DNA of 64,000 bases from Ruania rhizosphaerae. GTDB lineage: Bacteria > Actinomycetota > Actinomycetes > Actinomycetales > Beutenbergiaceae. The notes beneath the pieces are model-generated. The model was not told the origin of the DNA and ran no database searches. It worked only from the letters and a program-made list of their open reading frames with translations. The stretch is taken from positions 730,390 to 794,389 of the forward strand of contig NZ_VSMB01000001.1 of the NCBI RefSeq assembly GCF_009805705.1. Direction: 5' to 3'. The position numbers and the translations under genes are program-made. Of this stretch, positions 1 to 8,632 are shown piece by piece. The first letter of the stretch is position 1, and every line of letters starts with the position of its first letter.

Positions 1-381
1 GTGCCGATCCCGGACCAGGTGGAGGGCCACAGCCTGCTAAGCACCGCCCATGGCGGGAGCGAACCGGTGCGCGAGTACCTGCACGGCGAGCACGTTATCT
101 TCGGCCAATCCCTGCAATGGCTCACCGACGCCCACACCAAGTACGTCTGGATGTCCGGCTCCGGGCGGGAACAGCTCTTCGACCTCGACGGCGATCCGGA
201 CGAGACCCGTGACCTCGCCTCCGATCCGGCATGGGCCGACATCCTGACCACCTGGCGAGCTCGCCTCATTCAGGAGCTGACTGGCCGCGAGGAAGGATTC
301 ACCGACGGTGGGCAGTTGGTCCCCGGGCGTCCGGTCACCCCGTGCCTTGCACACGCCACCGCACCAGGCCCCTCCTCCTGA
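1..381 (+). CDS. Sulfatase, C-terminal fragment cut by the window edge
   Basis: The frame is open from base 1, so this is the tail of a longer gene whose N-terminus and catalytic CxPxR motif lie outside. The visible part has the usual sulfatase ending: a strand like KYVWMSGSGREQLFDLDGDP, then DETRDLASDP, the 'lxdlxxDpxExxNLa' signature before the C-terminal helix. It probably cleaves sulfate esters from a glycan. It converges on the GntR gene and, with the complete sulfatase at 1249, brackets that regulator. Family is fairly sure; substrate is unknown. Confidence 0.8.
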   Translation: MPIPDQVEGHSLLSTAHGGSEPVREYLHGEHVIFGQSLQWLTDAHTKYVWMSGSGREQLFDLDGDPDETRDLASDPAWADILTTWRARLIQELTGREEGFTDGGQLVPGRPVTPCLAHATAPGPSS

Positions 382-407
382 CGGCGGATGGCCATGAACC
401 GCGCAGG

Positions 408-1172
408 CTATCCACTCAAGGACGGGAAGGTGTACGGCGGTTCCACCTGGCTACCAGGCATGTGCGCCGGCCGCTCTTGGTCGATGTCGAAGACGATCCG
501 TTCACCCACGTAGCGGACGACGACGAGTTGCACCGGGAGGTCCTGCTCGTCGACGAGCAGCAGCCGCTGCACCATCAGGGCCGTGCCGATCGCGACGTCG
601 AGGAGCTTGGCGTGTTGAGGTGTAGCGGGCTCGGCCGTCATGGTGCCCCGGGCGCGCACCGGACGGTGCCCGCACTCGCCCAGTGCCGCGTGCAGGGAAC
701 CGGTCAGGTCGGCGTCACGTATGGCCGCGCACCGTAGCGGCAGGACGGCGTCCTCCACAGCGAAAGGGACGCCGTCACCATTCAGGACCCGGCTGAGCGC
801 GATGACTGAACTCTCGCCCGGCTGCTCGAGGTCCGAGTTCTCCTCCCGGCTCCCGTCCCGCTCGGACATGCTCACCACGGCGGCCGAGGGGATACGACCC
901 TGCCGCCTCATGTGCTCGGTGAACGAGAGTAACCGGCTCATCCGCCGGTGGACGGGCTGCTCGGCCACGTAGGTGCCACTGCCGCGCACCCGGTACACCC
1001 GGCCCTCGGTCACCAACGCAGCCACGGCTTGCCGCGCCGTCATGGGGCTCACCTGGAATCGCTCGGCAAGCTCGCGATCCCCCGGAAACTGGTCGCCCGG
1101 CGCGTAGCCGGTGAGCTCGTCTCGGAGCTGCTGGGCGATCGTCGCGTGGGCAGGCCGAGTGTCCGCCGTCAT
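408..1172 (-). CDS. GntR-family (HutC/UTRA) transcriptional regulator
   Basis: A 254-residue regulator. Residues about 10-70 form a winged helix-turn-helix (FPGDRELAERFQVSPMTARQ, then RVYRVRGSGTYV), the GntR signature. Residues about 90-245 match a UTRA effector domain, which in HutC-type members binds a small sugar or amino-acid derivative. It is divergent from the sulfatase at 1249 with a 76-bp gap holding overlapping palindromes, so it most likely represses that gene and itself until a sulfated-sugar breakdown product appears. Start ATG at 1172 gives the standard length. The effector is unknown. Confidence 0.88.
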   Translation of the reverse strand: MTADTRPAHATIAQQLRDELTGYAPGDQFPGDRELAERFQVSPMTARQAVAALVTEGRVYRVRGSGTYVAEQPVHRRMSRLLSFTEHMRRQGRIPSAAVVSMSERDGSREENSDLEQPGESSVIALSRVLNGDGVPFAVEDAVLPLRCAAIRDADLTGSLHAALGECGHRPVRARGTMTAEPATPQHAKLLDVAIGTALMVQRLLLVDEQDLPVQLVVVRYVGERIVFDIDQERPAHMPGSQVEPPYTFPSLSG

Positions 1173-1206
1173 TGTTGCCCTCCAGAGCCGGACGTTGCGG
1201 TGAGTT

Positions 1207-1237
1207 ATCTAGAGTACTCGATTCTAGAGATCTAGTA
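1207..1237. promoter_or_regulatory. Candidate GntR operator and divergent promoter
   Basis: The 76-bp gap between regulator and sulfatase holds a cluster of short palindromes: TCTAGA at 1208-1213 and 1223-1228, the perfect 8-mer GAGTACTC at 1212-1219, and AGATCT at 1228-1233. TAGTAC at 1233-1238 is a plausible -10 box ten bases before the ATG at 1249. Use by the neighbouring GntR protein is inferred from position. Confidence 0.5.
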
Positions 1238-1248
1238 CGCTGAAGCGT

Positions 1249-2688
1249 ATGTCTGTGTCTCGTGAGTCTCGCCCCAACATCGTGCTGATCCTCACCGATG
1301 ATCACGCAGCCCATGCGATCGGCTGCTACGGGAGCAAGGTCAACCACACCCCGCACATGGATCGGCTAGCAGCCGGGGGTGCGAGGCTCGACTCCTGCTT
1401 CTGCACGAACTCGATCTGTTCGCCGTCGCGCGCCTCGATCCTCTCCGGCACCTACGGGCACGTGAACGGCGTCACCAGCATCTACTCCCACATCGACTAC
1501 CGCGTCCCGAACTTCCCGCAGGTGCTGCGCGAGTCGGGCTACCGGACGGCGTTGTTCGGGAAATGGCACCTGGGCGAGACCGAGCCGCACCTGCCGCGCT
1601 CCGAGGACTTCGATGCCTGGCAGGTGTTCCCTGGTCAGGGCCAGTACAACGATCCCGTCATGATCAGCCCCGACGGCGAAACAACAGTTCCGGGGTACGC
1701 CACCGATATCGTCACTGACCTGAGCCTGGACTGGCTGGACGAGCAGTCCGGTTCGGACCCCTTCTGCCTGATGATCCACCACAAGGCGCCGCACCGGCCG
1801 TGGGTGCCGCACCCCAAGCATCGGGACCTGTACCCGGTCGGCAGCATCGCCGAGCCGGATACCCTCTTCGACGACTACGCGACGCGGAGCGAGGCGGCCT
1901 CGGTCGCGAACATGCGGATCAGCGACGATCTTCCCGACCGTGACATCCGCGAGGAGATGCCCCCGGAACTCGCCGGCGAGGAGAACCGCGAGGCGCGCAC
2001 CCGGTGGTTCTACCAGCGCTACCTGCGCGAATACCTACAGACCGTGCAGTCGGTGGACGACAACGTCGGCCGCGTGCTGGACCACCTCGACGAGCGTGGT
2101 CTCGCGGACAACACCATCGTCATCTACACCTCCGACCAAGGCTTCTTCCTCGGCGACCACGGCTGGTACGACAAGCGCTTCATCTACGAGGAGTCCTTGC
2201 AGATGCCGCTGCTGATCCAGTGGCCGGACCGGATCGCCCCGGGCACAGTGACGGACGAGATCGTGACCAACATCGACTTCGCGGCCACCTTCCTCGAGGC
2301 ATGCGGCATCGACCACGGCGAGGCGCTCCCCACCGGTCAGGGCCGCAGCTTCCTGCCCCTCCTGGAGGGGGAGACGCCCGAGGACTGGCCGGAGTCGATG
2401 TACTACCGCTACTGGGAGCACGACGACCCGAACCACCACGTCTGGGCCCACTACGGCGTCCGGACCAAGACGCACAAGCTGGTCTACTTCTACGCCGACG
2501 GACTCGGCACGGATGGGTCGTCCGAGCAAACCTTCCCGCCGGCCTGGGAGATGTACGACCTCATCGCGGACCCGAACGAGCTCACCAACATCGCCGACGA
2601 TCCCGCCCACGCGGAGACACGGGCCGAGCTGGAGCGTGAGTTGGCCCGCCTGCAGGAGCAGTACCGGGACGCGCCGTACGTGACCTGA
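1249..2688 (+). CDS. Sulfatase (formylglycine-dependent, family S1)
   Basis: A 479-residue sulfatase that should hydrolyse a sulfate ester on a sugar or oligosaccharide. Asp17-Asp18 (ILTDDH) are the N-terminal calcium ligands. CSPSR at 57-61 is the C-x-P-x-R signature whose Cys57 becomes formylglycine, so an FGE maturase is needed, not seen here. DQGFFLGDHGWYDKR supplies the second metal and substrate residues. No signal peptide is visible, so it is probably cytoplasmic and acts on imported oligosaccharides. The sequence resembles iduronate-2-sulfatase or N-acetylglucosamine-6-sulfatase types. No Shine-Dalgarno precedes the ATG; TAGTAC ten bases upstream suggests a leaderless mRNA. Confidence 0.92.
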   Translation: MSVSRESRPNIVLILTDDHAAHAIGCYGSKVNHTPHMDRLAAGGARLDSCFCTNSICSPSRASILSGTYGHVNGVTSIYSHIDYRVPNFPQVLRESGYRTALFGKWHLGETEPHLPRSEDFDAWQVFPGQGQYNDPVMISPDGETTVPGYATDIVTDLSLDWLDEQSGSDPFCLMIHHKAPHRPWVPHPKHRDLYPVGSIAEPDTLFDDYATRSEAASVANMRISDDLPDRDIREEMPPELAGEENREARTRWFYQRYLREYLQTVQSVDDNVGRVLDHLDERGLADNTIVIYTSDQGFFLGDHGWYDKRFIYEESLQMPLLIQWPDRIAPGTVTDEIVTNIDFAATFLEACGIDHGEALPTGQGRSFLPLLEGETPEDWPESMYYRYWEHDDPNHHVWAHYGVRTKTHKLVYFYADGLGTDGSSEQTFPPAWEMYDLIADPNELTNIADDPAHAETRAELERELARLQEQYRDAPYVT

Positions 2689-2833
2689 TCGCTCGGCTGT
2701 GCCGACCGGACTGCGTCTGCATAGGCGGCGCTCACCGCGATCGGCGAGGCGGTCCTCACCACTAGGTTGTCGCAGACCATGGCGGTAGAATCAGTGGCAG
2801 CGCAACCGCGATGACCAGAGGGAGGTGCGAGCC

Positions 2834-2989
2834 GTGGAACGTCGGGCCGTGACCAAGGAGACGGTGAAGCAGTTCGCCATCCGGTCAACCAAGGAGTCAG
2901 CCAAGCTCGAACGCCGCACTGTCCCGGCGGGACATGTGCGCTCCGAGCGTGTTGAGCGGTTCCTCGCCGAGCGCCGCCAGCGCGCTTGA
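2834..2989 (+). CDS. Small protein, possible VbhA-like antitoxin (51 aa)
   Basis: GTG start seven bases after a good GGAGG site. The product is basic and helical. It contains SAKLER followed about 15 residues later by VRSERVERFLAERR. This spacing recalls VbhA-type Fic antitoxins, whose inhibitory helix carries S/T-xxx-E-G/N, but the last motif position is R here. Its stop overlaps the next start (TGATG), and the next gene looks like a Fic N-terminus, which supports an antitoxin role. Function is inferred. Confidence 0.5.
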   Translation: MERRAVTKETVKQFAIRSTKESAKLERRTVPAGHVRSERVERFLAERRQRA

Positions 2990-3210
2990 TGCCGTTCGCG
3001 CCGGGGTACGTCGAGACGCCCGTCTCTGGCGACGAGGCGGATGCGTTGCTAGTGAAAGCGCGCGAACTCCACGGCGAGCCGATCACGAAGGCTGACGTTT
3101 ACGACCTTGAGCAAGCTATCCAGGAAGACATCGTCGAGGAACTCGTCACCGCCGTGCTCGACGCCACGCTGACCGTTGACGACATGTCTTTCGCGGATTT
3201 AGTGCATTGA
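2989..3210 (+). pseudogene. Truncated Fic/DOC-family toxin N-terminus (73 aa)
   Basis: The 73 residues (PGYVETPVSGDEADALL, then TKADVYDLEQAIQEDIVEEL) look like the helical N-terminal part of small Fic/DOC AMP-transferases. A complete protein needs the HxFx(D/E)GNGR core about 100 residues later. Here the frame ends at 3210 after SFADLVH and the next gene starts 45 bases on; no frame holds the missing core. I read it as a deletion remnant of a toxin, translationally coupled (TGATG) to the small gene before it. It could instead be a free-standing small protein. ATG at 2989 is preferred to the in-frame TTG at 2986. Confidence 0.5.
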
Positions 3211-3255
3211 GCCGACGCACGCGAACGCGGTGCGTCGCGCGGCTATCGTGAGGCC

Positions 3256-3702
3256 ATGCCGCGCATCCTGATCACTGGTATGTCCGGGGCAGGCAAGACG
3301 ACACTGCTGGAGGAACTGGCGCGGCGCGGGCATCGCACGGTGGAAACCGACGTGGACGGGTGGGAGTCCGCCGTCGGGCGCTGGGACGAACAGCGGATGG
3401 CCGAGCTGCTGGACCGCCACGAGGACATTGTGATCGCCGGCACCGTGGAGAACCAGGGCAGGTTCTACGACCGATTCCACGCGGTCGTCCTGCTCAGTGC
3501 ACCAGTCGACGTGCTGCTCGAGCGCGTCCGCACGCGCACGAGGAACCCTTACGGGAAGACCGAGGCGCAACAGCAGGAGATCCGACGCTACGTCGTCGAG
3601 GTGGAGCCGCTGCTGCGTCACGGTGCAGACCGGGAGCTGGACGGCCGACGTCCAGTCTCTGACCTCGCCGATGAGATCGAGACGCTGAGAGCGATCCCGT
3701 GA
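3256..3702 (+). CDS. Small P-loop kinase / AAA ATP-binding protein
   Basis: A 148-residue protein with Walker A GMSGAGKTT at residues 8-16 and a shikimate-kinase-like alpha/beta fold: DVLLERVRTRTRNPYGK resembles the mobile LID arginine segment of small-molecule kinases. It probably phosphorylates a small metabolite or nucleotide; the substrate cannot be read. No Shine-Dalgarno is seen; TATCGT about seven bases before the ATG suggests leaderless expression. It stands alone and is followed by a strong hairpin. Confidence 0.75.
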   Translation: MPRILITGMSGAGKTTLLEELARRGHRTVETDVDGWESAVGRWDEQRMAELLDRHEDIVIAGTVENQGRFYDRFHAVVLLSAPVDVLLERVRTRTRNPYGKTEAQQQEIRRYVVEVEPLLRHGADRELDGRRPVSDLADEIETLRAIP

Positions 3703-3731
3703 CTTGTCCGACCGGACTCCATGAGCACGAA

Positions 3732-3779
3732 GGTGGCGTGAGTGTCGCCGATCGCGCGATCGACGACACTCACGCCACC
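3732..3779. terminator. Long perfect hairpin between convergent genes
   Basis: A perfect 16-bp stem: GGTGGCGTGAGTGTCG at 3732-3747 pairs with CGACACTCACGCCACC at 3764-3779. The 16-base interior contains its own palindrome GATCGCGCGATC. No T-run follows. It lies between the converging kinase and permease genes and most likely ends transcription in both directions. Confidence 0.75.
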
Positions 3780-3803
3780 CTCACACGTGGATGCGTGCCG
3801 TGC

Positions 3804-4676
3804 CTATTTGCCTCCGGTGGTGGCGATTCCTTTGACGAGGAACTTCTGTCCGAAGAGGAAGGCGAGGAACATGGGGATGAGGGAGACGATGGACATGGCG
3901 AACATGGCGCCCCAGTTGGAGCCGGAGGTTGCGTCGAGGAAGGAGCGTAGGGCTACTGGGACGGTGTACATGTCTGGTGAGGTGAGGTAGATCAGGGGGG
4001 TGAAGAAGTCTGACCAGGTCCAGATGAAGGTGAAGATCGCGGTGGTCGCCAGGGCGGGGATCATCAGCGGGATGAGGACCTGACCGAAGATGCGCAGGTG
4101 ACCGGCACCGTCGATGGTGGCGGCCTCGTCCAGCTCCCGGGGGATGCCGCGGATGAATTGCACCATGAGGAACACGAAGAACGCGTCGGTGGCGACGAAC
4201 TTGGGCAGCACCAGCGGCAGGAAGGTGTTCACCATGTCGAAGGCGTTGAACAGGATGTACTGCGGGACCACGATCACGTGGATCGGGATCATGATCGTCA
4301 TCAGCATGATCGCGAACCACAGCCCCCGGCCCCGGAACTTCAGCCTCGCGAAGGCGTAGGCGGCCAGGGAGCAGGAGATCAGGTTCCCGATGATCGCCCC
4401 CGAGACCACGATCGCGGAGTTGACCAGATACCAGTCGAAGGCCTGGGACAGGGCGAACCAGCCCTCAGCGTAGTTGTCGACATACAGCTGGTTCAACCAC
4501 AGGCCCGGGGCGCGGAAGATGACCTCGGTGGGGCGTAGCGAGGAAACGATCATCCACAGCAGTGGGTAGATCATCAGCAGGCTGACCGCGATCAGCACAG
4601 CGTGTTTGACCAGGCTGCGCAGGTGGTCGGCGGGGGTGCGGGGGGCGTCGATCTCGCCCGCGATCGTCTCAGTCAT
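3804..4676 (-). CDS. Carbohydrate ABC transporter permease, MalG/CUT1 type
   Basis: A 290-residue inner-membrane permease with about six transmembrane helices. The EAA loop that docks the ATPase is ELDEAATIDGAGHLRIFGQV, and the C-terminal FLVKGIATTGGK is typical of CUT1 MalG partners. Its start overlaps the end of the MalF-type permease by 8 bp, so the two are translated together. No ATPase gene is adjacent, so a shared MsiK-type ATPase elsewhere is expected. The imported sugar is unknown; a mono- or oligosaccharide is likely. Confidence 0.93.
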   Translation of the reverse strand: MTETIAGEIDAPRTPADHLRSLVKHAVLIAVSLLMIYPLLWMIVSSLRPTEVIFRAPGLWLNQLYVDNYAEGWFALSQAFDWYLVNSAIVVSGAIIGNLISCSLAAYAFARLKFRGRGLWFAIMLMTIMIPIHVIVVPQYILFNAFDMVNTFLPLVLPKFVATDAFFVFLMVQFIRGIPRELDEAATIDGAGHLRIFGQVLIPLMIPALATTAIFTFIWTWSDFFTPLIYLTSPDMYTVPVALRSFLDATSGSNWGAMFAMSIVSLIPMFLAFLFGQKFLVKGIATTGGK

Positions 4677-5625
4677 CGTAGAACACCCAGAACTTGGCCA
4701 GCAGGAAGTTCACCGCAGTGAAGGTGGCGATGATGGCCAGCAGTAGCCATGCCATCGCCGAGGCGTACCCCATGTCGAAGCGGGTGAATCCCTGCTCGTA
4801 CAGGTACAGCGTGTAGAACAACGTCGAGTCCGAGGGGCCACCGGTGCCGTTGGAGACCACGAACGCCTGGGTGAAGGCCTGGAAGGCGTTGATGATCTGC
4901 AGCACCAGGTTGAAGAAGATGATCGGCGACAGTAGCGGCATCGTGATCCGGGCGAACTGCGAGATCCGGCTCGCCCCATCCAGGGCGGCGGCCTCGTAGT
5001 ACATCGTCGGGATCTGACGTAGCCCGGCCAGGAAGATCACCATCGGTGAACCGAACGTCCACACGTTCAACAAGATCAGCGTCCACAACGCATAGTCCGG
5101 GTCCGAGACATACCCCGTGGTCGCATCCAGGCCCAGCAACTGCAGCACCTGGTTCACCAACCCGGTGGTGCCGAAGATCTGGCGCCACAGCAACGCGATC
5201 GCGACCGAGGACCCCAGCATCGAGGGCAGGTAGAACACCGACCGGTAGAACGCCAACCCGCGCATGCCCTTGTTCAACAGCACCGCCACACCCAACGCCA
5301 ACGCCAGCTGCAACGGCACACCCACACCGACATAGATCAGCGTCACCTTCAACGACTGATGCAACCGGTCATCAGTGAGCATCCGCTCGTAGTTGTCCAA
5401 CCCCAAAAAGTTCGGAGCCTGGATCAACGAATAATCGGTCAACGACAGATACAACGACGCCAGGATCGGGCCCAACGTGAACACGAACAACCCGACCAAC
5501 CACGGCAACAAGAACAGATACCCCGCCTTGTTGTCATGCGAGGCCTCCTTACGCCGCGCAGCCCGCTGCTCCGGGGTCACCGGCCCCCGATGCTTCAGAT
5601 GCGACAACTCAGACAGTGCACTCAT
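4669..5625 (-). CDS. Carbohydrate ABC transporter permease, MalF/CUT1 type
   Basis: A 318-residue permease: basic cytoplasmic N-terminus (about 30 residues rich in R and K), a first helix AGYLFLLPWLVGLFVFTLGP, then five more, with the EAA loop YYEAAALDGASRISQFARI. It pairs with the overlapping MalG-type protein to form the channel. It starts six bases after the stop of the binding-protein gene, so the three genes form one operon read leftward. Confidence 0.93.
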   Translation of the reverse strand: MSALSELSHLKHRGPVTPEQRAARRKEASHDNKAGYLFLLPWLVGLFVFTLGPILASLYLSLTDYSLIQAPNFLGLDNYERMLTDDRLHQSLKVTLIYVGVGVPLQLALALGVAVLLNKGMRGLAFYRSVFYLPSMLGSSVAIALLWRQIFGTTGLVNQVLQLLGLDATTGYVSDPDYALWTLILLNVWTFGSPMVIFLAGLRQIPTMYYEAAALDGASRISQFARITMPLLSPIIFFNLVLQIINAFQAFTQAFVVSNGTGGPSDSTLFYTLYLYEQGFTRFDMGYASAMAWLLLAIIATFTAVNFLLAKFWVFYDD

Positions 5626-5631
5626 GGACGG

Positions 5632-6915
5632 CTACAGACCCGCAGTCAGCTCGTCGTAGAACCCCTGCGCGGCGTCGGCGGAACTGGTGTCTCCGAAGAG
5701 CATGTCGAAGCCGTATCGCTGGAGCAGGGTCCCCACCTGGCCACCGCCGGGGGGAGGCGCGATCGGCGTGGCCGCCAGCTCGGGCACGATGTCCTCGATG
5801 AACTGCGACACCCGCTGCTGCGGGTCGGAGAGCTGGTCACGGATTGCCGCGGAGATCTCGGCGTTCGGCGGCACGCCGCGCTCCGCCAGCTCGATCTCGG
5901 CCGCCGTCTGGGAGTTCATCCACCAGTTGATCAGCGCGACAGCACCCTCCGGGTCCTCAGTGGTGGCGGACGCCGACCACAACATCGAAGCCTTGTACCA
6001 GGCACGGCGGTCGGTGGCATCGCCGCTCAGGCTCGGGAAACGCAGGATACGGCGCTCGTTCCCTCCGGAGGTCTCCACAGCCTGGAGCTGGTTGGACCAC
6101 ACCATGGCCATCGCGGTGTTCCCGACGACGTAGTCCTGCTGGTCCAGCGGCTTGGAGACGTCCTCGGTCATCTGCGACGGCCCCGGGGTGGCGCCGGCAT
6201 CGAGCCAGTCCTGCCCCATCTCGAACCAGGCGCGCACGTCATCGACCTCGAAGCCGACCTGGTTGCCTTCGACGAACAGTTCCTTGTCCTGCTGGCGCAG
6301 CCACGCGCTGAACATGGCGTCCACCTGCACGATCCCGGAGGTGCCGATCACGTCACTGGAGCTGGAGATCTCAGCGGCGAGGTCGCGCCAGTCGTCCCAC
6401 GTCCAGGTCGTGTCGTCGGGGATGTCGATCCCGAGGTCGTCGAAGATCTGCGGGTTGACCAGGACGGTCGGCGTGTTCACGCCTGCGTTGATTCCGTACA
6501 GCGCACCGTCGATGACACCGGCGTCCGCCGTGCCCTCGGTGAACTGTGAGGTGTCCGCACCGTACTCGGACAGGTCCAGCAGAGCTCCGCGCTGGCCGTA
6601 CTCGCTGATGAAGGCCATATCCATCTGGATCACGTCCGGGGCGTTGCTGCCCGCCGTCTGGGTGGCCAATCGGTCCCAGTAGCTCGCCCACTCACCCGGT
6701 TGAGCCTCGATCGAGACGTCCGGGTTCTCCTCCATGTACGCATCGAGCGCGTCCTGAGTGTTCCCGTTCCGGACCTCGTTGCCCCACCAGGTGAACTGGA
6801 GGGAGGAGCCGTCGTCGGAGTCGCTCGAACCGCCTCCGCGGGAGCATCCTGCAACGGTCGCACCGACTGCGCCGAGCGAGGCCATGGCCATGAATTGACG
6901 CCGGTTGGGTCGCAT
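5632..6915 (-). CDS. Sugar-binding lipoprotein of ABC importer (CUT1)
   Basis: A 427-residue extracellular binding protein. The start ATG at 6915 is chosen because GAAAGGA lies eight bases upstream and the protein then begins MRPNRRQFMAM with a twin-arginine-like RR followed by a hydrophobic stretch and the lipobox VAGC; the mature protein would be lipid-anchored at Cys. The fold follows SBP_bac_1 proteins (FTWWGNEVRNGNTQDALDAY near the N-terminus). It leads the operon with the two permeases and captures the sugar. A palindrome lies just upstream. Confidence 0.9.
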   Translation of the reverse strand: MRPNRRQFMAMASLGAVGATVAGCSRGGGSSDSDDGSSLQFTWWGNEVRNGNTQDALDAYMEENPDVSIEAQPGEWASYWDRLATQTAGSNAPDVIQMDMAFISEYGQRGALLDLSEYGADTSQFTEGTADAGVIDGALYGINAGVNTPTVLVNPQIFDDLGIDIPDDTTWTWDDWRDLAAEISSSSDVIGTSGIVQVDAMFSAWLRQQDKELFVEGNQVGFEVDDVRAWFEMGQDWLDAGATPGPSQMTEDVSKPLDQQDYVVGNTAMAMVWSNQLQAVETSGGNERRILRFPSLSGDATDRRAWYKASMLWSASATTEDPEGAVALINWWMNSQTAAEIELAERGVPPNAEISAAIRDQLSDPQQRVSQFIEDIVPELAATPIAPPPGGGQVGTLLQRYGFDMLFGDTSSADAAQGFYDELTAGL

Positions 6916-6934
6916 CGCCTGAGTCCTTTCATCG

Positions 6935-6970
6935 TCGAAAGCGGTATGCCCATCGGCATACGCTTTGACG
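6935..6970. promoter_or_regulatory. Candidate operator of the sugar-importer operon
   Basis: An imperfect inverted repeat 20-55 bases before the binding-protein start: GAAAGCGGTATGCC at 6937-6950 faces GGCATACGCTTTG at 6955-6967, matching except for one extra G. Position and symmetry suit a LacI- or GntR-type repressor site. The regulator is not known; the LacI gene at 8633-9667 is the nearest. Confidence 0.5.
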
Positions 6971-7071
6971 ATAACCGCGACCCGCATCAGGTGCGCGGCA
7001 AGTTGCCAACTATTGTCGTGCCTGCGGAACTGCAACCTTTGTCACCCGCAGCATTCCGCCGTCGGGGATCC

Positions 7072-8529
7072 TCACTCGTCCTCGAGGGCCATCCCGGTGC
7101 GGTCGGGCAGCAGCACCGCGCCCGCGCATGCCACGACGAATGCGGCACCGATCACGGCGAACGTGACACCCAGCCCGCCCGCCACGTGGAGGTAGCCGAC
7201 CGCGAGCGGAGCCAGGATGGAGGCGATCCGGCCGAACGCTGCCGCACTGCCCGCGCCGGTGCCGCGCAACGCCGTCGGATACAGCTCGGGCGTGATCGCG
7301 TACAGCGCTCCCCAGGCCCCGAGGTTGAAGGCTGAGAGAGCCATCCCGGCGGCCAGGATCGTGGCCACCGACTCAGCCTGCCCGAACAGCAGCGCCGAGA
7401 CTGCCGAGCCGGCCAGGAAGGTGATCAGCGTGGTGCGCCGGCCCCACTTCTCGATCAGATAGGCGGCAGCGGCGTAGCCCGGGAGCTGGGCGAGGGTGAT
7501 GATCAGCGTGTAGCCGAAGCTGCGTACCAAGTCGAAGCCCTGCTCCACCAGCAGTGAGGGTAGCCAGATGAAGGCCCCGTAGTAGGCGAAGTTCACGCCG
7601 AACCACACGATCCACAGGCCCGCGGTCCGACGGCGGAGCCTCGCCTGCCACAGACCGCTCCAGCGGGCGCGGGGCGCACCCGGGCGCCCGCGCGGGCTCT
7701 CGGCCCGGTTGCCGGCCGGGCCGCCACGTTCGGTACCCGACCCCTCACCAGGAGGTGCGTCTGCGCGCGGGGAGGCTGCGCCGTCGGGATCCTCGCGGTA
7801 GACCCGCTCGGGAAGGGGCGCCGGGATACCTGCCGAGGCCTCGTACCGGCGCACGGCCGCCTCCGCCTCGGCATACCGACCCGTGCGCTCGAGGAAGCGC
7901 ACCGACTCGGGCAGCCGGAGACGCACGAACAGGGCGTACGCGGCCGGCGCCATGCCGATGAGGAACGCCCACCGCCACCCGTTCTCCAGCGGGACGACGA
8001 AGTAGCCGACGAGTGCGGCCATGATCCACCCGAGCGCCCAGAACGCTTCGAGGATCACCACGATCCGGCCGCGGATCTTCTTCGGGGCGAACTCGCTCAC
8101 CAGGGTCGAGGCGACCGGCAGCTCGGCACCAAGCCCGAGGCCGACGATGAACCGCAGCACCATGAGGGCCGCCAGGCCCCCGGCCGCAGCCGAGGCACCG
8201 GTGGCGAGGCCGTAGACCAGCAAGGTCAGGGCGAACACCTGACGGCGGCCGATCCGGTCGGCGAGTAGACCACCCAGGCTTGCCCCGAGCGCCATCCCGA
8301 CGAAGCCGATCGAGGCAAGCCAGCCCCGTTCACCTCCGCTGAGCCCCCACTCCTGCGCCAAGGCGGCGAGGATGAAGGAGATCAGTCCGACATCCATCGC
8401 GTCGAGGGCCCATCCGATCCCGGAGCCACCGAGCAGTTTGGTGTGCGCTCGGGTGAAGGGCAGGCGATCAAGACGCTCGGACCGGGTGAGGGCGTGCCCT
8501 TCTCCGGTGTGGCTCGCATCCGTGGACAT
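7072..8529 (-). CDS. MFS transporter, metabolite:proton symporter type
   Basis: A 485-residue, 12-helix carrier. ADRIGRRQVF between helices 2 and 3 is the MFS signature, repeated as EKWGRRTTL after helix 8. The central loop (about residues 235-290) is unusually long and rich in Pro, Arg and Gly. It is close to carriers for aromatic acids and similar metabolites (the SV2-like, RxGRR-type group); substrate unknown. The ATG at 8529 has GGAAGGA seven bases upstream. It lies 103 bp downstream of the LacI gene on the same strand and may be co-transcribed with it. Confidence 0.87.
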   Translation of the reverse strand: MSTDASHTGEGHALTRSERLDRLPFTRAHTKLLGGSGIGWALDAMDVGLISFILAALAQEWGLSGGERGWLASIGFVGMALGASLGGLLADRIGRRQVFALTLLVYGLATGASAAAGGLAALMVLRFIVGLGLGAELPVASTLVSEFAPKKIRGRIVVILEAFWALGWIMAALVGYFVVPLENGWRWAFLIGMAPAAYALFVRLRLPESVRFLERTGRYAEAEAAVRRYEASAGIPAPLPERVYREDPDGAASPRADAPPGEGSGTERGGPAGNRAESPRGRPGAPRARWSGLWQARLRRRTAGLWIVWFGVNFAYYGAFIWLPSLLVEQGFDLVRSFGYTLIITLAQLPGYAAAAYLIEKWGRRTTLITFLAGSAVSALLFGQAESVATILAAGMALSAFNLGAWGALYAITPELYPTALRGTGAGSAAAFGRIASILAPLAVGYLHVAGGLGVTFAVIGAAFVVACAGAVLLPDRTGMALEDE

Positions 8530-8632
8530 GCCCGCATCCTTCCAGGCGCCACCGACATCGGCGCGTGGGTGCGGCAGATCGACCGGCCGTCTCACCTGGT
8601 GATCGAGATCGCGGCCCTCAGAATCGCGATCC

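Noticed and set aside
2490..3086. 198-residue frame on the minus strand across the Fic remnant
   Set aside because: Crosses the sulfatase end and has no motif; the plus-strand pair has ribosome sites and coupling.
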